A DNA stretch of 64,000 nt from Aliarcobacter sp. (GTDB lineage: Bacteria; Campylobacterota; Campylobacteria; Campylobacterales; Arcobacteraceae): the NCBI GenBank assembly GCA_028688995.1, contig JAQTXB010000002.1, positions 236,849-300,848 on the forward strand. The letters are read 5' to 3'. A model generated the notes under the pieces. It made no database searches, was not told the origin of the DNA, and saw nothing but the letters and a program-made list of their open reading frames with translations. A program made the translations under genes and the position numbers. Below, piece by piece: positions 8,720-18,881 of the stretch. Each line of letters starts with the position of its first letter. The stretch's first letter is position 1.

Positions 8720-11194
8720 CTATGCCTTTACTACTGTTGCTTTATTAAATCTGTAAGTGTTAAATAAAACATTTGATGCACTATTTTTCATAAATGTTGA
8801 TACATAAGGAATGTTTCCATCAATTTGTATATCAACAAAAGCATTTAATACTAACTCTTGATTATTAGCATTTACTTTTACTTTATCACCCTCAGATAAT
8901 TGAAGTTTTTCAAACATAGCTTTTGAGAAGAAAATTCCATCTTGTAAATTTTCTTTAAATTCATGGCTAATTGCTGTAAATTCATTAAATTGATTAATTG
9001 GATTTGCTTTATAAATTAAAATCTCATCATCAGCTAAAGTGATTTTTTCTACATCAATCTGTTTTGTTGTATCTTGAGTTAAAGTATCATTTGAAGTTAA
9101 TTCATAACCTCTATATTCAACTTGGTCATTCCCAAATCTGTTTGGTAAATCATCAAATGCAAGAGCTTTATAACCTTTTTCAAGAGGAAGTTTTGCTGTA
9201 TATTCAATAGTATATTCAACATCTTCATTTAAAAGTTCATTTGCAATTTCATTTAATGTATAACCTTTAAACTCTAAAGCTGCATTTGTAGGAATTACTT
9301 TTTTGTCAATATTTGTAAAAGTTCCCTCTTGTTGATTAAGTGCAGGAATATCTAAATCTCCATCACCTAAAGCTGAAAGCTCAAAATCAGCTTTTACGTT
9401 ATATCCAACACTAAATCCTGATTCTTCTTGTGAAAGTGTACAAATTTGTGCAACACCTAAAGTATTAGTTTGAGATGGAATGATTACCACATCAAAAGCT
9501 GAGTATTTATCAACTAAACCACAAAGTTTTGCAAGATTCTCTGCATTTGGATGAGTTATTAAATCTTCTCCAACCATTAAAGAGAAAGTATCTTTTTTAG
9601 CTAACATCTCATCAACTAAATCAAGGAATTTTTCATCTTTTCCAAAAGCCTCAACTAGTCTTGTATATTCATACTCCACTTCTTTTGAAACTTTATTAGT
9701 TACAACTTTTTTAACTTCTTTCTCTTCACCTGTTGCTTCATCAACAACTATTTCAACAACTGTTTCTTTAACATCTTCAGTAACAGTTTTTGTTTTCATT
9801 TCTTTAAATGAATCAATATATGATTGAACTTCTGTTGGTAAATCTTTTGCAAATTTATATAAAATAAAGTATAAAATTGATTCTTCAACCATTGCATCAT
9901 GGTAAATAAACTCTGTCGTTTTACCTTTTTTACCAATTTTTTCCATAATTGGATCTGCAACTGGATGGAAATATAAACCGCTTCCTTTATTCATTGAAAC
10001 TGAGTTATTAAAGGCATATCTAGCATTTGGTAAATCTGATTTTAAATAAGAACCCACAGAAATTACAAAGTTTGAGTTATGAACATCTGATAATTTTGAA
10101 GAATAAAGTGATTTTCCAGATGTTTTAGAGTAGTTTCTTAAAAATTCTTGGTATCTTCTTGCATCTTCATTTACAAGGTTTGCTCCCATTTTAGAAGCTA
10201 TTTTTTGTAATATTAAAGCTTCTTCATTTGTTATAAAAGAATTAAATTTGATATTTTTTGCTTTTTTAAAGGCTTCAAGTGCTTTTGCAAAAGCATCTTT
10301 ATCTTTTGATTGAACTTTATTTTCAAAATCATAAGCAAATCTTCCTGCTCCATTTACAGTTGAAAAATGTGGTTCACTATTTACTCTATAAATTTTTTTA
10401 GTTGCATGTTTGTCTATTGATTCATGTTTTACATCATAATATAAAAATGCACAATCAGATGAATGAGGATTAGCTGCTGGTATTTTTTTAAGTTCCCAAG
10501 CATTTGAAGTATATTGGAAATCGTGACTTACTAAAGCTCCAACTGGACAGGCACTAATACACTCTCCACAATTTGTACAGGCATCAGCATCATAACCAAT
10601 AAGTGATTTATTAAGTTTATTCCACATAGCATAAGCATCTTTTGGCATTTCATCTTTAAATACTTTATCAATATTATCTGAATCTCTTTTTACAGTACTA
10701 AGTGCACTTGAACCAACCATATCTTCACATACAGTTACACATCTTTCACAAACAATACATAAAGCTGGGTCATAATTCATAACTCCCCAATGAGCAGTTG
10801 GTCTGTGAATATCTTTGATACTATAAGATTGAGAATCAACTTTCATATATAAAGAGTAATTTTGTAATTCACACTCACCACTTTGGTCACAAACACCACA
10901 TTGTAATGGATGGTTTACATCGTAAACTTCCATTATTGCTCGTCTTTCTTTTTCAATGTTTTCTGTAACTGTAGTGATATTCATATCAGCTTTAACTTTT
11001 GTGTTACAACCGTATACTTGTTTTCCATCTGCTTCAACTAAACAAAGTCTACAAGCAAGTGTTGGTGAACATCTTGTTAAATAACAAACAGCAGGAACAA
11101 AAACATCGTTTGCCCTTGCTACATTTAAAATTGATTCACCATCTTTGGCTTGAACACTTTTACCATCAATTGTTAGTGTAATCATATCGCTCAT
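8720..11194 (-). CDS. nuoG: NADH-quinone oxidoreductase subunit G
   Basis: 824-residue iron-sulfur subunit. The N-terminal part has the 2Fe-2S ligands (CYLTRCSPTLACRLC), the HxxxCxxC set (NHPLQCGVCDQSGEC) and two 4Fe-4S sets (CIVCERCVTVC and CTNCGECISACP). The rest is the degenerate molybdopterin-oxidoreductase-like domain. Residues about 465-512 form a Lys/Glu/Val-rich insert that looks unstructured and is not part of the core fold. Since NuoE/NuoF are missing, NuoG is the likely entry point for electrons from a protein donor. It overlaps the upstream gene by one base. Confidence 0.94.
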   Translation of the reverse strand: MSDMITLTIDGKSVQAKDGESILNVARANDVFVPAVCYLTRCSPTLACRLCLVEADGKQVYGCNTKVKADMNITTVTENIEKERRAIMEVYDVNHPLQCGVCDQSGECELQNYSLYMKVDSQSYSIKDIHRPTAHWGVMNYDPALCIVCERCVTVCEDMVGSSALSTVKRDSDNIDKVFKDEMPKDAYAMWNKLNKSLIGYDADACTNCGECISACPVGALVSHDFQYTSNAWELKKIPAANPHSSDCAFLYYDVKHESIDKHATKKIYRVNSEPHFSTVNGAGRFAYDFENKVQSKDKDAFAKALEAFKKAKNIKFNSFITNEEALILQKIASKMGANLVNEDARRYQEFLRNYSKTSGKSLYSSKLSDVHNSNFVISVGSYLKSDLPNARYAFNNSVSMNKGSGLYFHPVADPIMEKIGKKGKTTEFIYHDAMVEESILYFILYKFAKDLPTEVQSYIDSFKEMKTKTVTEDVKETVVEIVVDEATGEEKEVKKVVTNKVSKEVEYEYTRLVEAFGKDEKFLDLVDEMLAKKDTFSLMVGEDLITHPNAENLAKLCGLVDKYSAFDVVIIPSQTNTLGVAQICTLSQEESGFSVGYNVKADFELSALGDGDLDIPALNQQEGTFTNIDKKVIPTNAALEFKGYTLNEIANELLNEDVEYTIEYTAKLPLEKGYKALAFDDLPNRFGNDQVEYRGYELTSNDTLTQDTTKQIDVEKITLADDEILIYKANPINQFNEFTAISHEFKENLQDGIFFSKAMFEKLQLSEGDKVKVNANNQELVLNAFVDIQIDGNIPYVSTFMKNSASNVLFNTYRFNKATVVKA

Positions 11195-12009
11195 TATGCT
11201 TCTACCTTTTCAATTTTTACTTGCTTATATTCATATCCATTAAAAATATCTTCATCTATTTTTACTTTTAAAATTGCAATTGTTCCATGTAAGTTTTCAT
11301 CAATTTTTAATACTCTTTTGATTTTTTCATTTTTAGATATTACGAAAACTTCATTACCATTCGATACCTTTGCTATATTTGCAAAAGTTTGACTTGCTAT
11401 TAATTCACTATTTTGTTCATCTACTAATTTGTAAACTAATGTTCCATTAAATGATTTTAATTCTTCTAGCTCTTCTAAATCAAAATCTTCACAAGAATCT
11501 ATTTTTTTCTCTAATTCTTCATTTAGAACAACTAAATTAAAATCTGAATATTTTTTAAATATTGCTAATAATTTAACAATATTTTCTACTCTTTCATGAT
11601 TTATTAGATCATTTCCAATAATTAATGTTTTAACTTTAGTGTTTTGCGAGTTTTCAAGAGCCTCTTCAAATTCCTCTTCTCCAGCACTACTTTCAGCACT
11701 AATATAACCTAAGTCTAAATCATCTAAAAAATTGTTAGTTTTTTCATCACAATTTGAAGCAAAACTATTTAATAATAAAGCACAAATTCCCTCTTCACTT
11801 CCAACTTCATATTTTATTAGTTGAGAATAAAATGGTTTTAAATTTGCATTATCAATTGGATGCATATAAACAAATTTTACATTATTGTTAATTACAGCTT
11901 GTTCAACAGAATCTTTTAATTTTTCATTTTCAAGAAAAGTTGCAATTGAGATTATAAAATCACTATTTAAAATCTGTTGGATTTTATTCATCTTTTGCAC
12001 TTTCTTCAA
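11194..12009 (-). CDS. Complex I accessory subunit in the nuoF position (HP1265/Cj1574c type); NuoG C-terminal paralogue
   Basis: 271 residues lacking any FMN, NADH or Fe-S motif of true NuoF. It occupies the nuoF slot, as HP1265 and Cj1574c do in Helicobacter and Campylobacter; the C. jejuni pair has been linked to flavodoxin-dependent complex I. By eye it aligns with the C-terminal half of the adjacent NuoG: NSDFIISIATFL with NSNFVISVGSYL, VYMHPID with LYFHPVA, and LIIGNDLINHERVENIVKL with LMVGEDLITHPNAENLAKL. I infer a partial duplication of nuoG. Met7 (11991) is an alternative start that would shorten the 26-nt overlap with the upstream gene. Confidence 0.8.
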   Translation of the reverse strand: MKKVQKMNKIQQILNSDFIISIATFLENEKLKDSVEQAVINNNVKFVYMHPIDNANLKPFYSQLIKYEVGSEEGICALLLNSFASNCDEKTNNFLDDLDLGYISAESSAGEEEFEEALENSQNTKVKTLIIGNDLINHERVENIVKLLAIFKKYSDFNLVVLNEELEKKIDSCEDFDLEELEELKSFNGTLVYKLVDEQNSELIASQTFANIAKVSNGNEVFVISKNEKIKRVLKIDENLHGTIAILKVKIDEDIFNGYEYKQVKIEKVEA

Positions 12010-12256
12010 CCATAGGTCTTGGCTCTGGTTTTACTTTTTTTACAACTAATGTCCAATCAACTTCATTAAATTTAATTGAATTCATCAATGTGTAACCAGC
12101 TTCATAAATCACATCAGCTGATTTTTGGATATTAGAGAAATCTCCAATTTCAAACATAATAATTGCTGTCTCTTCAGGAGCAATTTGTTTATCCATTAAC
12201 TCTAACATTCTAGTGTAGAAGTCATTTTTTAAGTGTCTTAAATCAAATCTTTTCAT
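11984..12256 (-). CDS. Complex I accessory subunit in the nuoE position (HP1264/Cj1575c type)
   Basis: 90 residues, soluble, with no 2Fe-2S cysteines (no Cys at all), so it cannot be a classical NuoE. It matches the small Campylobacterota protein that replaces NuoE between nuoD and nuoG; the start MKRFDLRHLKNDFYTRM is typical. Probable role: docking a reduced flavodoxin or ferredoxin on complex I together with the next gene, which it overlaps by 26 nt. Confidence 0.8.
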   Translation of the reverse strand: MKRFDLRHLKNDFYTRMLELMDKQIAPEETAIIMFEIGDFSNIQKSADVIYEAGYTLMNSIKFNEVDWTLVVKKVKPEPRPMVEESAKDE

Positions 12257-12268
12257 AACTTCATTCCC

Positions 12269-13495
12269 CTATCTATCTATTTCACCAAACACGATGTTTA
12301 AGTTACCAATAATTGTAACCACATCGGCTAATTGACATCCAACTAAAAGCTCTTCTAAAATTGCTGTGTGTTGAAAACTAGGAGTTCTAAGTTTCATTCT
12401 ATACGCATATGGACTTCCATCACTCACTACAAAATAACCAAGTTCTCCTTTTGGAGATTCAGTTGCCACATAAACTTCACCAACTGGTGGTCTCATACCT
12501 TGAGTTACTAAAACAAAATGTTGCATTAAAGAGTAGTTTTGAGTCATAATTTGCTCTTTTGGAGCTGAGATATAATTTGGAGCATGAGCCATAAGTTGAG
12601 TATCTGACTCTTCATACATAGGAACTAATTGTTTTAAAATTTTTGCGGATTCTTTCATTTCAGCTATACAGATTTTATATCTTCCGTAAGAGTCATTAGT
12701 ATATGAAACTGGAACATCAAAATCAAGTTCAGGATAAATACCATAAGGCATCTCTTTTCTTAAATCCCATTTGATTCCTGAACCTCTTAACGCAATTCCT
12801 GAGCATCCCCAATCTTTTGCCATTTCAGGTGTTATAACTCCAACATTTTCAAGTCTCATTTTCCAGATTCTATTTTCTGTTAAAAGACCTTCATAAGTTT
12901 TAAGTTCTGTTTCTAATACATCTAAAAATGATAAACAATCAGCTGTCCAATTAGCTGGTAAATCCAAAGGAACTCCACCAATTCTAACAGCACTATGAGT
13001 AAGTCTTGCTCCACAATAGTCCTCAATTAAGTCCATTGCATATTCTCTTTCTCTAAAACAGTAAAGAAACATAGACATTGCACCAACATCAAGGGCGTGA
13101 GTTGCTAACCAGAAAAGATGTGAAGTAATTCTATTTAGTTCTAAAAGCATTGTTCTAATAATTTCAGCTCGTCTTGGAGCAACAATGCCTAAAAGTTGTT
13201 CAATAGCTAAAGCATAACCATAGTTATTAGAAGTTGCAGCGATATAATCCATTCTATCAGTTGTTGGCAAGAATTCATTATAAATCATATTTTCAGCCAT
13301 TTTTTCCATACCTCTGTGAAGGTATCCAATCATTGGTCTTGATTTTACAACTTCTTCACCTTGAAGTTCTAAAATAAGTCTTAATTGACCATGGGCAGAT
13401 GGATGTTGTGGACCGAAGTTCACCATCATAGTATTATCATCACGCTCAAAGTGAATATTTTCAAAAAAAGGTTTTAGTCTATTTGGTTGTTGCAT
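12269..13495 (-). CDS. nuoD: NADH-quinone oxidoreductase subunit D
   Basis: 408-residue subunit derived from NiFe-hydrogenase large subunits, lining the quinone cavity. Diagnostic segments are [32 protein letters not shown] and the C-terminal [12 protein letters not shown]. It sits 5 nt after nuoC. In this lineage nuoC and nuoD are separate genes, unlike the E. coli fusion. Confidence 0.96.
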   Translation of the reverse strand: MQQPNRLKPFFENIHFERDDNTMMVNFGPQHPSAHGQLRLILELQGEEVVKSRPMIGYLHRGMEKMAENMIYNEFLPTTDRMDYIAATSNNYGYALAIEQLLGIVAPRRAEIIRTMLLELNRITSHLFWLATHALDVGAMSMFLYCFREREYAMDLIEDYCGARLTHSAVRIGGVPLDLPANWTADCLSFLDVLETELKTYEGLLTENRIWKMRLENVGVITPEMAKDWGCSGIALRGSGIKWDLRKEMPYGIYPELDFDVPVSYTNDSYGRYKICIAEMKESAKILKQLVPMYEESDTQLMAHAPNYISAPKEQIMTQNYSLMQHFVLVTQGMRPPVGEVYVATESPKGELGYFVVSDGSPYAYRMKLRTPSFQHTAILEELLVGCQLADVVTIIGNLNIVFGEIDR

Positions 13496-13500
13496 ATTTT

Positions 13501-14304
13501 CTACCTTCTTCTTTTTAAAACAACTGATTCTTCAGGTTTTAGTTTTTTCATAATTTTTGAAGTATTCTCTTCTTGATAAGAAATATTTGTTTCTGGTTCA
13601 AACTGAGAAATATCTGTATCAAATGGAACTTCGTGCCCAAGTCTTGCAAATCTTGTAGTATCGTATCTATCAATTGCTGCTGGATCTCTTTGTTCAGGGC
13701 CTATTATATCCCTTGCTTCTTTTCCAAATATTTTGTCAACTTCATACCATGAAGCTGCTTCATCACCTTGAAGTGGATATGTTTTTTTCAATGGATGATC
13801 ATACCAATCATCAGGCATAATAATTCTTTTTAAATTAAAATGATTTACTACTTTTACACCTAACATATCGTACATTTCTCGCTCAGACCAATTTGCTGAT
13901 TTAAAAATAGAAGTTACAGACTCTATTGATTCATCTTTTTGTAAAAAACATTTAATTCTTAATCTTTTATGTTTAGAGATTGATAACATTTCATAAAAAA
14001 CTTCATATCCATCACGAGTAGCTAAATAATCAATAGCAGATAATTCAATCAACATATCATATTCAAGTTCATTTTTTAAAAAATTTATAGTTTCAACAAT
14101 AGAATTTTTATTGATAATTAAAACTAAATGAGTGTGTTCTATATAGGCTTCTTTGATTTCTATTACTTTAGAGATTTTTTCAAAATCACTTAAAAAAATT
14201 TCATCTGAATCTATTTCAAATCTAGGAACGGGTGGTGTTACAAAAAATCTATCTGAAAAGTATGCTTGTTTTTGAACGTTGTCTTTTGGCGTATATTTTC
14301 TCAT
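13501..14304 (-). CDS. nuoC: NADH-quinone oxidoreductase subunit C
   Basis: 267-residue peripheral-arm subunit. The [20 protein letters not shown] and [20 protein letters not shown] segments are the family signature. A long polar C-terminal tail (after about residue 190) continues past the core, so it is longer than the core domain alone. Its start overlaps the nuoB stop by one base. Confidence 0.95.
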   Translation of the reverse strand: MRKYTPKDNVQKQAYFSDRFFVTPPVPRFEIDSDEIFLSDFEKISKVIEIKEAYIEHTHLVLIINKNSIVETINFLKNELEYDMLIELSAIDYLATRDGYEVFYEMLSISKHKRLRIKCFLQKDESIESVTSIFKSANWSEREMYDMLGVKVVNHFNLKRIIMPDDWYDHPLKKTYPLQGDEAASWYEVDKIFGKEARDIIGPEQRDPAAIDRYDTTRFARLGHEVPFDTDISQFEPETNISYQEENTSKIMKKLKPEESVVLKRRR

Positions 14305-14813
14305 TATACTAACCTCTTCTTTTTGTGAGCTCTAAAGATTGATTCTTTTCTGATTTTTTGTTGTAGTGTCATAAGGGCATATTGTAGTGTTTCAGGTCTT
14401 GGTGCACATCCTGGAAGATAAATATCAACTGGAATAATTCTATCAGCACCTTGAACAGTTGCATAAGTATTAAACATTCCACCTGTATTTGCACATGAAC
14501 CCATTGAGATAACCCATTTTGGATCTGGCATTTGGTCATATAATCTTCTCATAAACTCAGCATGTTTTTTTGTAAGAGTTCCAGCAATTATTAAAACATC
14601 AGATTGTCTAGGACTTGCTCTAAAGATTGTTCCAAATCTATCGAAGTCATATCTTGAAGCTCCCGTTGCCATCATTTCAATAGCACAACATGCTAATCCA
14701 TAAGTCATTGGCCATAAAGAGTTAGAACGACCAAAATTAACCAATTTATCAATTGTTGTTAATTTAACAGCAGCTCCATTATCTTGTAAATAATTTATTT
14801 TATGCTGTGCCAT
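14304..14813 (-). CDS. nuoB: NADH-quinone oxidoreductase subunit B (cluster N2)
   Basis: 169 residues that bind the terminal 4Fe-4S cluster N2. The ligand-bearing motifs are visible: [21 protein letters not shown] and [10 protein letters not shown]. This cluster reduces menaquinone at the NuoB/NuoD interface. The gene overlaps nuoA by 19 nt. Confidence 0.96.
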   Translation of the reverse strand: MAQHKINYLQDNGAAVKLTTIDKLVNFGRSNSLWPMTYGLACCAIEMMATGASRYDFDRFGTIFRASPRQSDVLIIAGTLTKKHAEFMRRLYDQMPDPKWVISMGSCANTGGMFNTYATVQGADRIIPVDIYLPGCAPRPETLQYALMTLQQKIRKESIFRAHKKKRLV

Positions 14814-15184
14814 TCAAGCGCTCCTTTTTTCCATGCGTATAAGAATCCAATTGCTAATAAAGTAATAAATAATATCATCTCCACAAAACCAAACCAACCT
14901 AAAATTTTAAAGTTAATTGCCCATGGGAACATAAATATAATTTCAACATCAAATAAAATAAATAATAATGCTGTTAAATAAAACTGCGTAGAGATACTAT
15001 TAGGCTGTTTTGTAACCTCTGGTCCACATTCGTACAAAGTTGTTTTTAGTTTTTCAGTATCAAGCCTTGCAATTTTTCTGCTAATATATCTTGAAAGCCA
15101 TACTGTTGCACCAAATGCACCAAATGTAACAATAAACATTACAAATGCACCAAAGTAGGGATGTGCAAATTCCATATGTGTCAT
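14795..15184 (-). CDS. nuoA: NADH-quinone oxidoreductase subunit A
   Basis: 129-residue, three-helix membrane subunit and first gene of the operon. The [12 protein letters not shown] loop (with the conserved ECG) and [17 protein letters not shown] are signature segments. The start is supported by AAAGGAT about 6 nt upstream; a second Met three codons in is possible. It is followed by the other nuo genes with no gap long enough for another promoter. Confidence 0.94.
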   Translation of the reverse strand: MTHMEFAHPYFGAFVMFIVTFGAFGATVWLSRYISRKIARLDTEKLKTTLYECGPEVTKQPNSISTQFYLTALLFILFDVEIIFMFPWAINFKILGWFGFVEMILFITLLAIGFLYAWKKGALEWHSIK

Positions 15185-15381
15185 TTAATCTATCCTTTTA
15201 AAAGCTAAAAAGTTTATTTTAATCTACAAATATAATATCTAATTTGTGATAAATAGCCACTTATTAATAACGTACGCAATAATATTGTAACCTAATAAAA
15301 ATCAGCTTATAGTTTAATCTTTTTCTAAGGATACAAAGTAAATTGGTACAAAAAGAAACATTAATCAAAAGTTAACGATTT
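15185..15381 (-). promoter_or_regulatory. Promoter region of the nuo operon
   Basis: 197 nt without a gene lie between nuoA and the AAA+ ATPase gene. Read on the minus strand, AGATATTATATTTG, 50-60 nt before nuoA, is the best -10-like element, and AAAAGGAT is the ribosome binding site. No clear repeat or operator was seen. Confidence 0.4.
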
Positions 15382-17115
15382 TTAAAAAAATCCAACTTTT
15401 GTTTCACTATCAAATTGACCTTTTTGCTCTTTAGTAATTTGCTCTTTAAAATTGTCAACTCTGAATAGTGGTTCATCACTAACTGCTATTTTATAAGCTG
15501 TATTTTTAATAACTAATTCTATTTGTCCACCTGTTAACTCATATTTTGCCAACTCTTCAATATCAAAGTTTTCTTCTAAAGGTAAATTTGCAGGAATTAA
15601 TTTTTTCCAAAGTTCAATTCTTTGTGCTTTATTTGGTTTAACAAACTCAATTTTGTAGTTGAATCTTCTAGAAAATGCTTTATCAAGATTCTCAAGTAAA
15701 TTTGTAGTTGCAATTAGAATACCATCGAATCTCTCTATTTGTTCAAGGAAAATATTTTGCATTTGATTATGCATTTTATCACTACTACTTGCACTTCCAG
15801 AACTTCTTGCACTTAGGAATTGGTCAGCTTCATTTAGAAGTAAAACTGGTTCTGATTTTGTTTGAGTTCGTAATTCATAATATTTATCAAAAATACTTCT
15901 AACATTTTTTTCACTCTCACCAATATACATTGATAAAATTTTTGAACAATCAAAACTTAAAACATCTTTTTTAAGAGATTTTGCTAAAGCAAGTGCTGTT
16001 AAAGTTTTTCCAGTTCCAGCAACCCCATAAAAAATAATTTTTGCTTCAATTCCTCTTTTTTTATCTTTAATTCCCCATTGTTTAAGACGATTTATTACAT
16101 TTTTGTCAACTTGTTTTAAAAGAGCATCTAAAGTCTCTTTTGTTTTTTCGTTTAAAATAACATCATCTAAAGATTTTGTTGTTGTTATAAGTTCAAACAT
16201 ATCTTGGTCTTTAATAACCGTATCAAGTTTGATTTTTCCCACATTTGCACTTTTTTTAGTTGGATGAGAAATTTTATATAAAACCTCATCTGGAATATAA
16301 AAGTTTCGATTAATCCCACCAAATGGAGTTAAAACCTCATCATAATCAATCAAAGCTTTTGAAACTAATGTTGAACTCTCTTCTAGTAAACTTCTATATT
16401 TAATTTTTTCATAATCATCACTTGAAATTAATTCAATCAAAGAGTTCATATCTCTTAAACTACCGTCACCTCCAGAATATTCCTCTTTTAAAAGAGCTAA
16501 AAATAGAGTTTGTTCTTGTTCATTTAAATCATTATCTTTGAAAAAATCTTCAAGCATGATTGAATTTGATGTAACTTTGATTCTCTCTTTGATTCTATTT
16601 TCTAAAAGTATTAATTTTGATTTTAATCTATTTGAACTTGGACTATTTACATCAAAATTTTTTCTAACAACATTTAATTGTTGTGCTAAATCAATTCTAA
16701 AAAATTGGTCTTGTAGATATTCTAGGTGATCTGAATAATTTTTAATTTCAGGAAGAACAAAATCATTACTTCCATTTTCCAACATTTTTAAATAAGCACT
16801 TGAAAGAGAAACACTCGAATTAATAAGTTCTAACTTTGAAACTTCACTTAATTTTACTTGGTCAAAAGATACTTGAACTAACCAACCAAATTCTAAAAGA
16901 GATTTGATTAAATCAAGTTTTTCTAAATGTTTATAAGTTTTTAAATCGTAAAACTCTCCTAAAACATCTATAACACCTAAAGTGTCTCTTCCATTTACAT
17001 ACTCTTTTGACATATATTGTAAAATTTTAGCCTCTTCTGCTGAACATTTTAGTTGTCCAAAGAAGCTTGTTTTTTCTACATCTTGTGCTTTTATAAAATT
17101 AATTACTTCTTTCAT
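15382..17115 (-). CDS. AAA+ ATPase, function unknown
   Basis: 577 residues. The C-terminal third is an AAA+ module: Walker A GVAGTGKT near residue 364, Walker B PVLLLNEAD near 421 (the usual DE is NE), sensor ATTNLLENLDKAF and an arginine-finger-like SRRFNYKIEF. The N-terminal 340 residues resemble no family I recognise. The overall plan is like AAA proteases or spastin-like remodelling ATPases that act alone, but no protease site is present. A membrane-anchored small protein precedes it on the same strand, 15 nt upstream, and may be its partner. Confidence 0.7.
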   Translation of the reverse strand: MKEVINFIKAQDVEKTSFFGQLKCSAEEAKILQYMSKEYVNGRDTLGVIDVLGEFYDLKTYKHLEKLDLIKSLLEFGWLVQVSFDQVKLSEVSKLELINSSVSLSSAYLKMLENGSNDFVLPEIKNYSDHLEYLQDQFFRIDLAQQLNVVRKNFDVNSPSSNRLKSKLILLENRIKERIKVTSNSIMLEDFFKDNDLNEQEQTLFLALLKEEYSGGDGSLRDMNSLIELISSDDYEKIKYRSLLEESSTLVSKALIDYDEVLTPFGGINRNFYIPDEVLYKISHPTKKSANVGKIKLDTVIKDQDMFELITTTKSLDDVILNEKTKETLDALLKQVDKNVINRLKQWGIKDKKRGIEAKIIFYGVAGTGKTLTALALAKSLKKDVLSFDCSKILSMYIGESEKNVRSIFDKYYELRTQTKSEPVLLLNEADQFLSARSSGSASSSDKMHNQMQNIFLEQIERFDGILIATTNLLENLDKAFSRRFNYKIEFVKPNKAQRIELWKKLIPANLPLEENFDIEELAKYELTGGQIELVIKNTAYKIAVSDEPLFRVDNFKEQITKEQKGQFDSETKVGFF

Positions 17116-17130
17116 TCTTCTATGCTTATC

Positions 17131-17484
17131 CTACTTATTTATTTTGTTTTTTAACTTGTTATAAAATTTATCCAACACATCTTTTTCTTTAAAAGCTATC
17201 TTATTATTGCCATTAATTATTAGATTTAGTTGATTTATTTCTATATTTTTTATATCTTCATATTTGAAAATATTTGAGTTTTCATCGAGATTTACAATAA
17301 AACTATTTTTTATTTCAACAAAAGAATCATCACAAAAAGCTTTGTATGAACCCTTTGAATAAGCATACTCTTCACACTTATTTTTTTGTAAATACTCTTC
17401 AATATATGCCAAATTTGAATGGTTATACACATTCAAAGCTATAACTATAAAAGCTATAAATAAAAAAAGTCCTATAAAAATCAT
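17131..17484 (-). CDS. Small membrane-anchored protein, unknown
   Basis: 117 residues: one N-terminal transmembrane helix (residues 2-19, FIGLFLFIAFIVIALNVY) followed by a soluble domain. Cys37 and Cys51 could form a disulfide if the domain is periplasmic. The tail is Lys/Asn rich. It reads as an operon with the AAA+ ATPase gene 15 nt downstream. No family recognised. Confidence 0.6.
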   Translation of the reverse strand: MIFIGLFLFIAFIVIALNVYNHSNLAYIEEYLQKNKCEEYAYSKGSYKAFCDDSFVEIKNSFIVNLDENSNIFKYEDIKNIEINQLNLIINGNNKIAFKEKDVLDKFYNKLKNKINK

Positions 17485-17593
17485 TTAATCTCCCATTAAG
17501 GACAATATGATACAGCAATATGACTTAACTACATATGAATAAAAAACTTGCTAGAATTAAGGGAATTTATAAGTAAATAAAAAAAGGAATCGT

Positions 17594-18211
17594 ATGAATA
17601 AGATAATCTCTTCTTCTTTTGCCTTAGTTACGCTTTGTCTGTTCGCATTTAATGGTTGTTCTAATAATAGTGAATTTATGAAAACTTCATCAAATGAGCT
17701 CTCTATTGCTGATGATTGTAGAAATACAAATAAACATTTTGAAATGGATTGTTATGATTTAATTTCTTACAAAAACTCTTTTGCCCAATTAAGACTTGGT
17801 TTAAATGCCCAATTAAGAGGAAATTTTGAAGAAGCAATTCAAAGATTAAATATATCAAAACAAAAAGGTAATTTTTACGCAAATGCTCCTTTAGCTGATA
17901 TTTATAAAAATGGATTTGGTGTTCCAATAAATGATGATCTAGCAATTAAACTTTTAGAAGAGACAAAAGAGATTGACCCAATTGCTGCATATAAATTATA
18001 TTTTTATTACATAGATAAAAATAAAATTGAAGATGCCTTTGAACTTTTAAATTTCGCTGCTTCAAATGATGTAAAAGCTGCACAACAAGAGTTCGCTAGA
18101 GTTTATAGAAGTGGTGAATATATAGAAAGAGACACTGACAAATCTGATTATTGGAATGAACAATATCAAGATAAAACAAATAGCTTTACAAATAAAATTT
18201 ATGGAATATAA
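17594..18211 (+). CDS. Sel1-repeat lipoprotein
   Basis: 205 residues with a lipoprotein signal peptide ending in the lipobox FNGC (Cys21). The mature part contains Sel1/TPR-like helical repeats, such as NAPLADIYKNGFGVPINDDLAIKLLEE and AAQQEFARVYRSGEYIERDTDKSDYW. These proteins usually mediate protein contacts in the periplasm or envelope. The next gene is a paralogue that follows directly, suggesting tandem duplication. AAAAGGAA before the ATG is the ribosome binding site. Confidence 0.75.
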   Translation: MNKIISSSFALVTLCLFAFNGCSNNSEFMKTSSNELSIADDCRNTNKHFEMDCYDLISYKNSFAQLRLGLNAQLRGNFEEAIQRLNISKQKGNFYANAPLADIYKNGFGVPINDDLAIKLLEETKEIDPIAAYKLYFYYIDKNKIEDAFELLNFAASNDVKAAQQEFARVYRSGEYIERDTDKSDYWNEQYQDKTNSFTNKIYGI

Positions 18212-18865
18212 ATGTTAAAAAAAATAATTCTACCAAGCTTATCAATTTTTTTGTTTACAGCTTGCTCGTTAAAAATGCCTGACTTTTCTATGCCTTCATT
18301 TTTATCATTTTCAGATGATAAAGATGCCGTTGCTCTAGAAAAAGCAAATGTTTGTCAAAAAATAGAAGATATGGATAATAAACTATTTTGCTACAAAAAA
18401 ATTGTAAATGAAAACTCTTATGCTCAACTTAGAATGGGAACATATAGTGTTGAGAAAAAAGATTACAAAAAAGCAGTTGAATATTTTAATCAATCTATTG
18501 ATAATAAAAATCCCTACGCAAATCTTGCTTTAGCCTTTTTATATTATAAAGGTGATGGAGTTGAAAAAGATTTAAATAAATCATTTGAACTTCTGCAAGA
18601 TTCTAGTAATATTGATCCAAATGCAGCTTATCAACTGTCAAGATTTTATCTTCAAGGTATAAATACTCCTGTTGATAATAAAAAAGGTGTTGAGTTAATT
18701 GAGTTTGCTGCTTCTAAAAATTTACTTGCTGCACAAAAAATGCTAATAAAAATCTACACAGAAGGTCTATTTGGACAAGAAAAAGATATGAAAAAAGTTA
18801 AACAGTGGCAAGATGAAATTAAAAAAGACATAAGAGATACTAACTTCGAAGTTTACAAACTTTAA
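18212..18865 (+). CDS. Sel1-repeat lipoprotein (tandem paralogue)
   Basis: 217 residues. Signal peptide with lipobox FTAC (Cys18), then a short MPDFSMPSF linker and Sel1-like repeats (NPYANLALAFLYYKGDGVEKDLNKSFELL). It shares the layout and phrases with the upstream gene: NSYAQLRMGTY here, NSFAQLRLGLN there. It starts immediately after the previous stop codon. Envelope scaffold or virulence-type function is only a guess. Confidence 0.75.
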   Translation: MLKKIILPSLSIFLFTACSLKMPDFSMPSFLSFSDDKDAVALEKANVCQKIEDMDNKLFCYKKIVNENSYAQLRMGTYSVEKKDYKKAVEYFNQSIDNKNPYANLALAFLYYKGDGVEKDLNKSFELLQDSSNIDPNAAYQLSRFYLQGINTPVDNKKGVELIEFAASKNLLAAQKMLIKIYTEGLFGQEKDMKKVKQWQDEIKKDIRDTNFEVYKL

Positions 18866-18881
18866 AAGTTAAATTACAATA

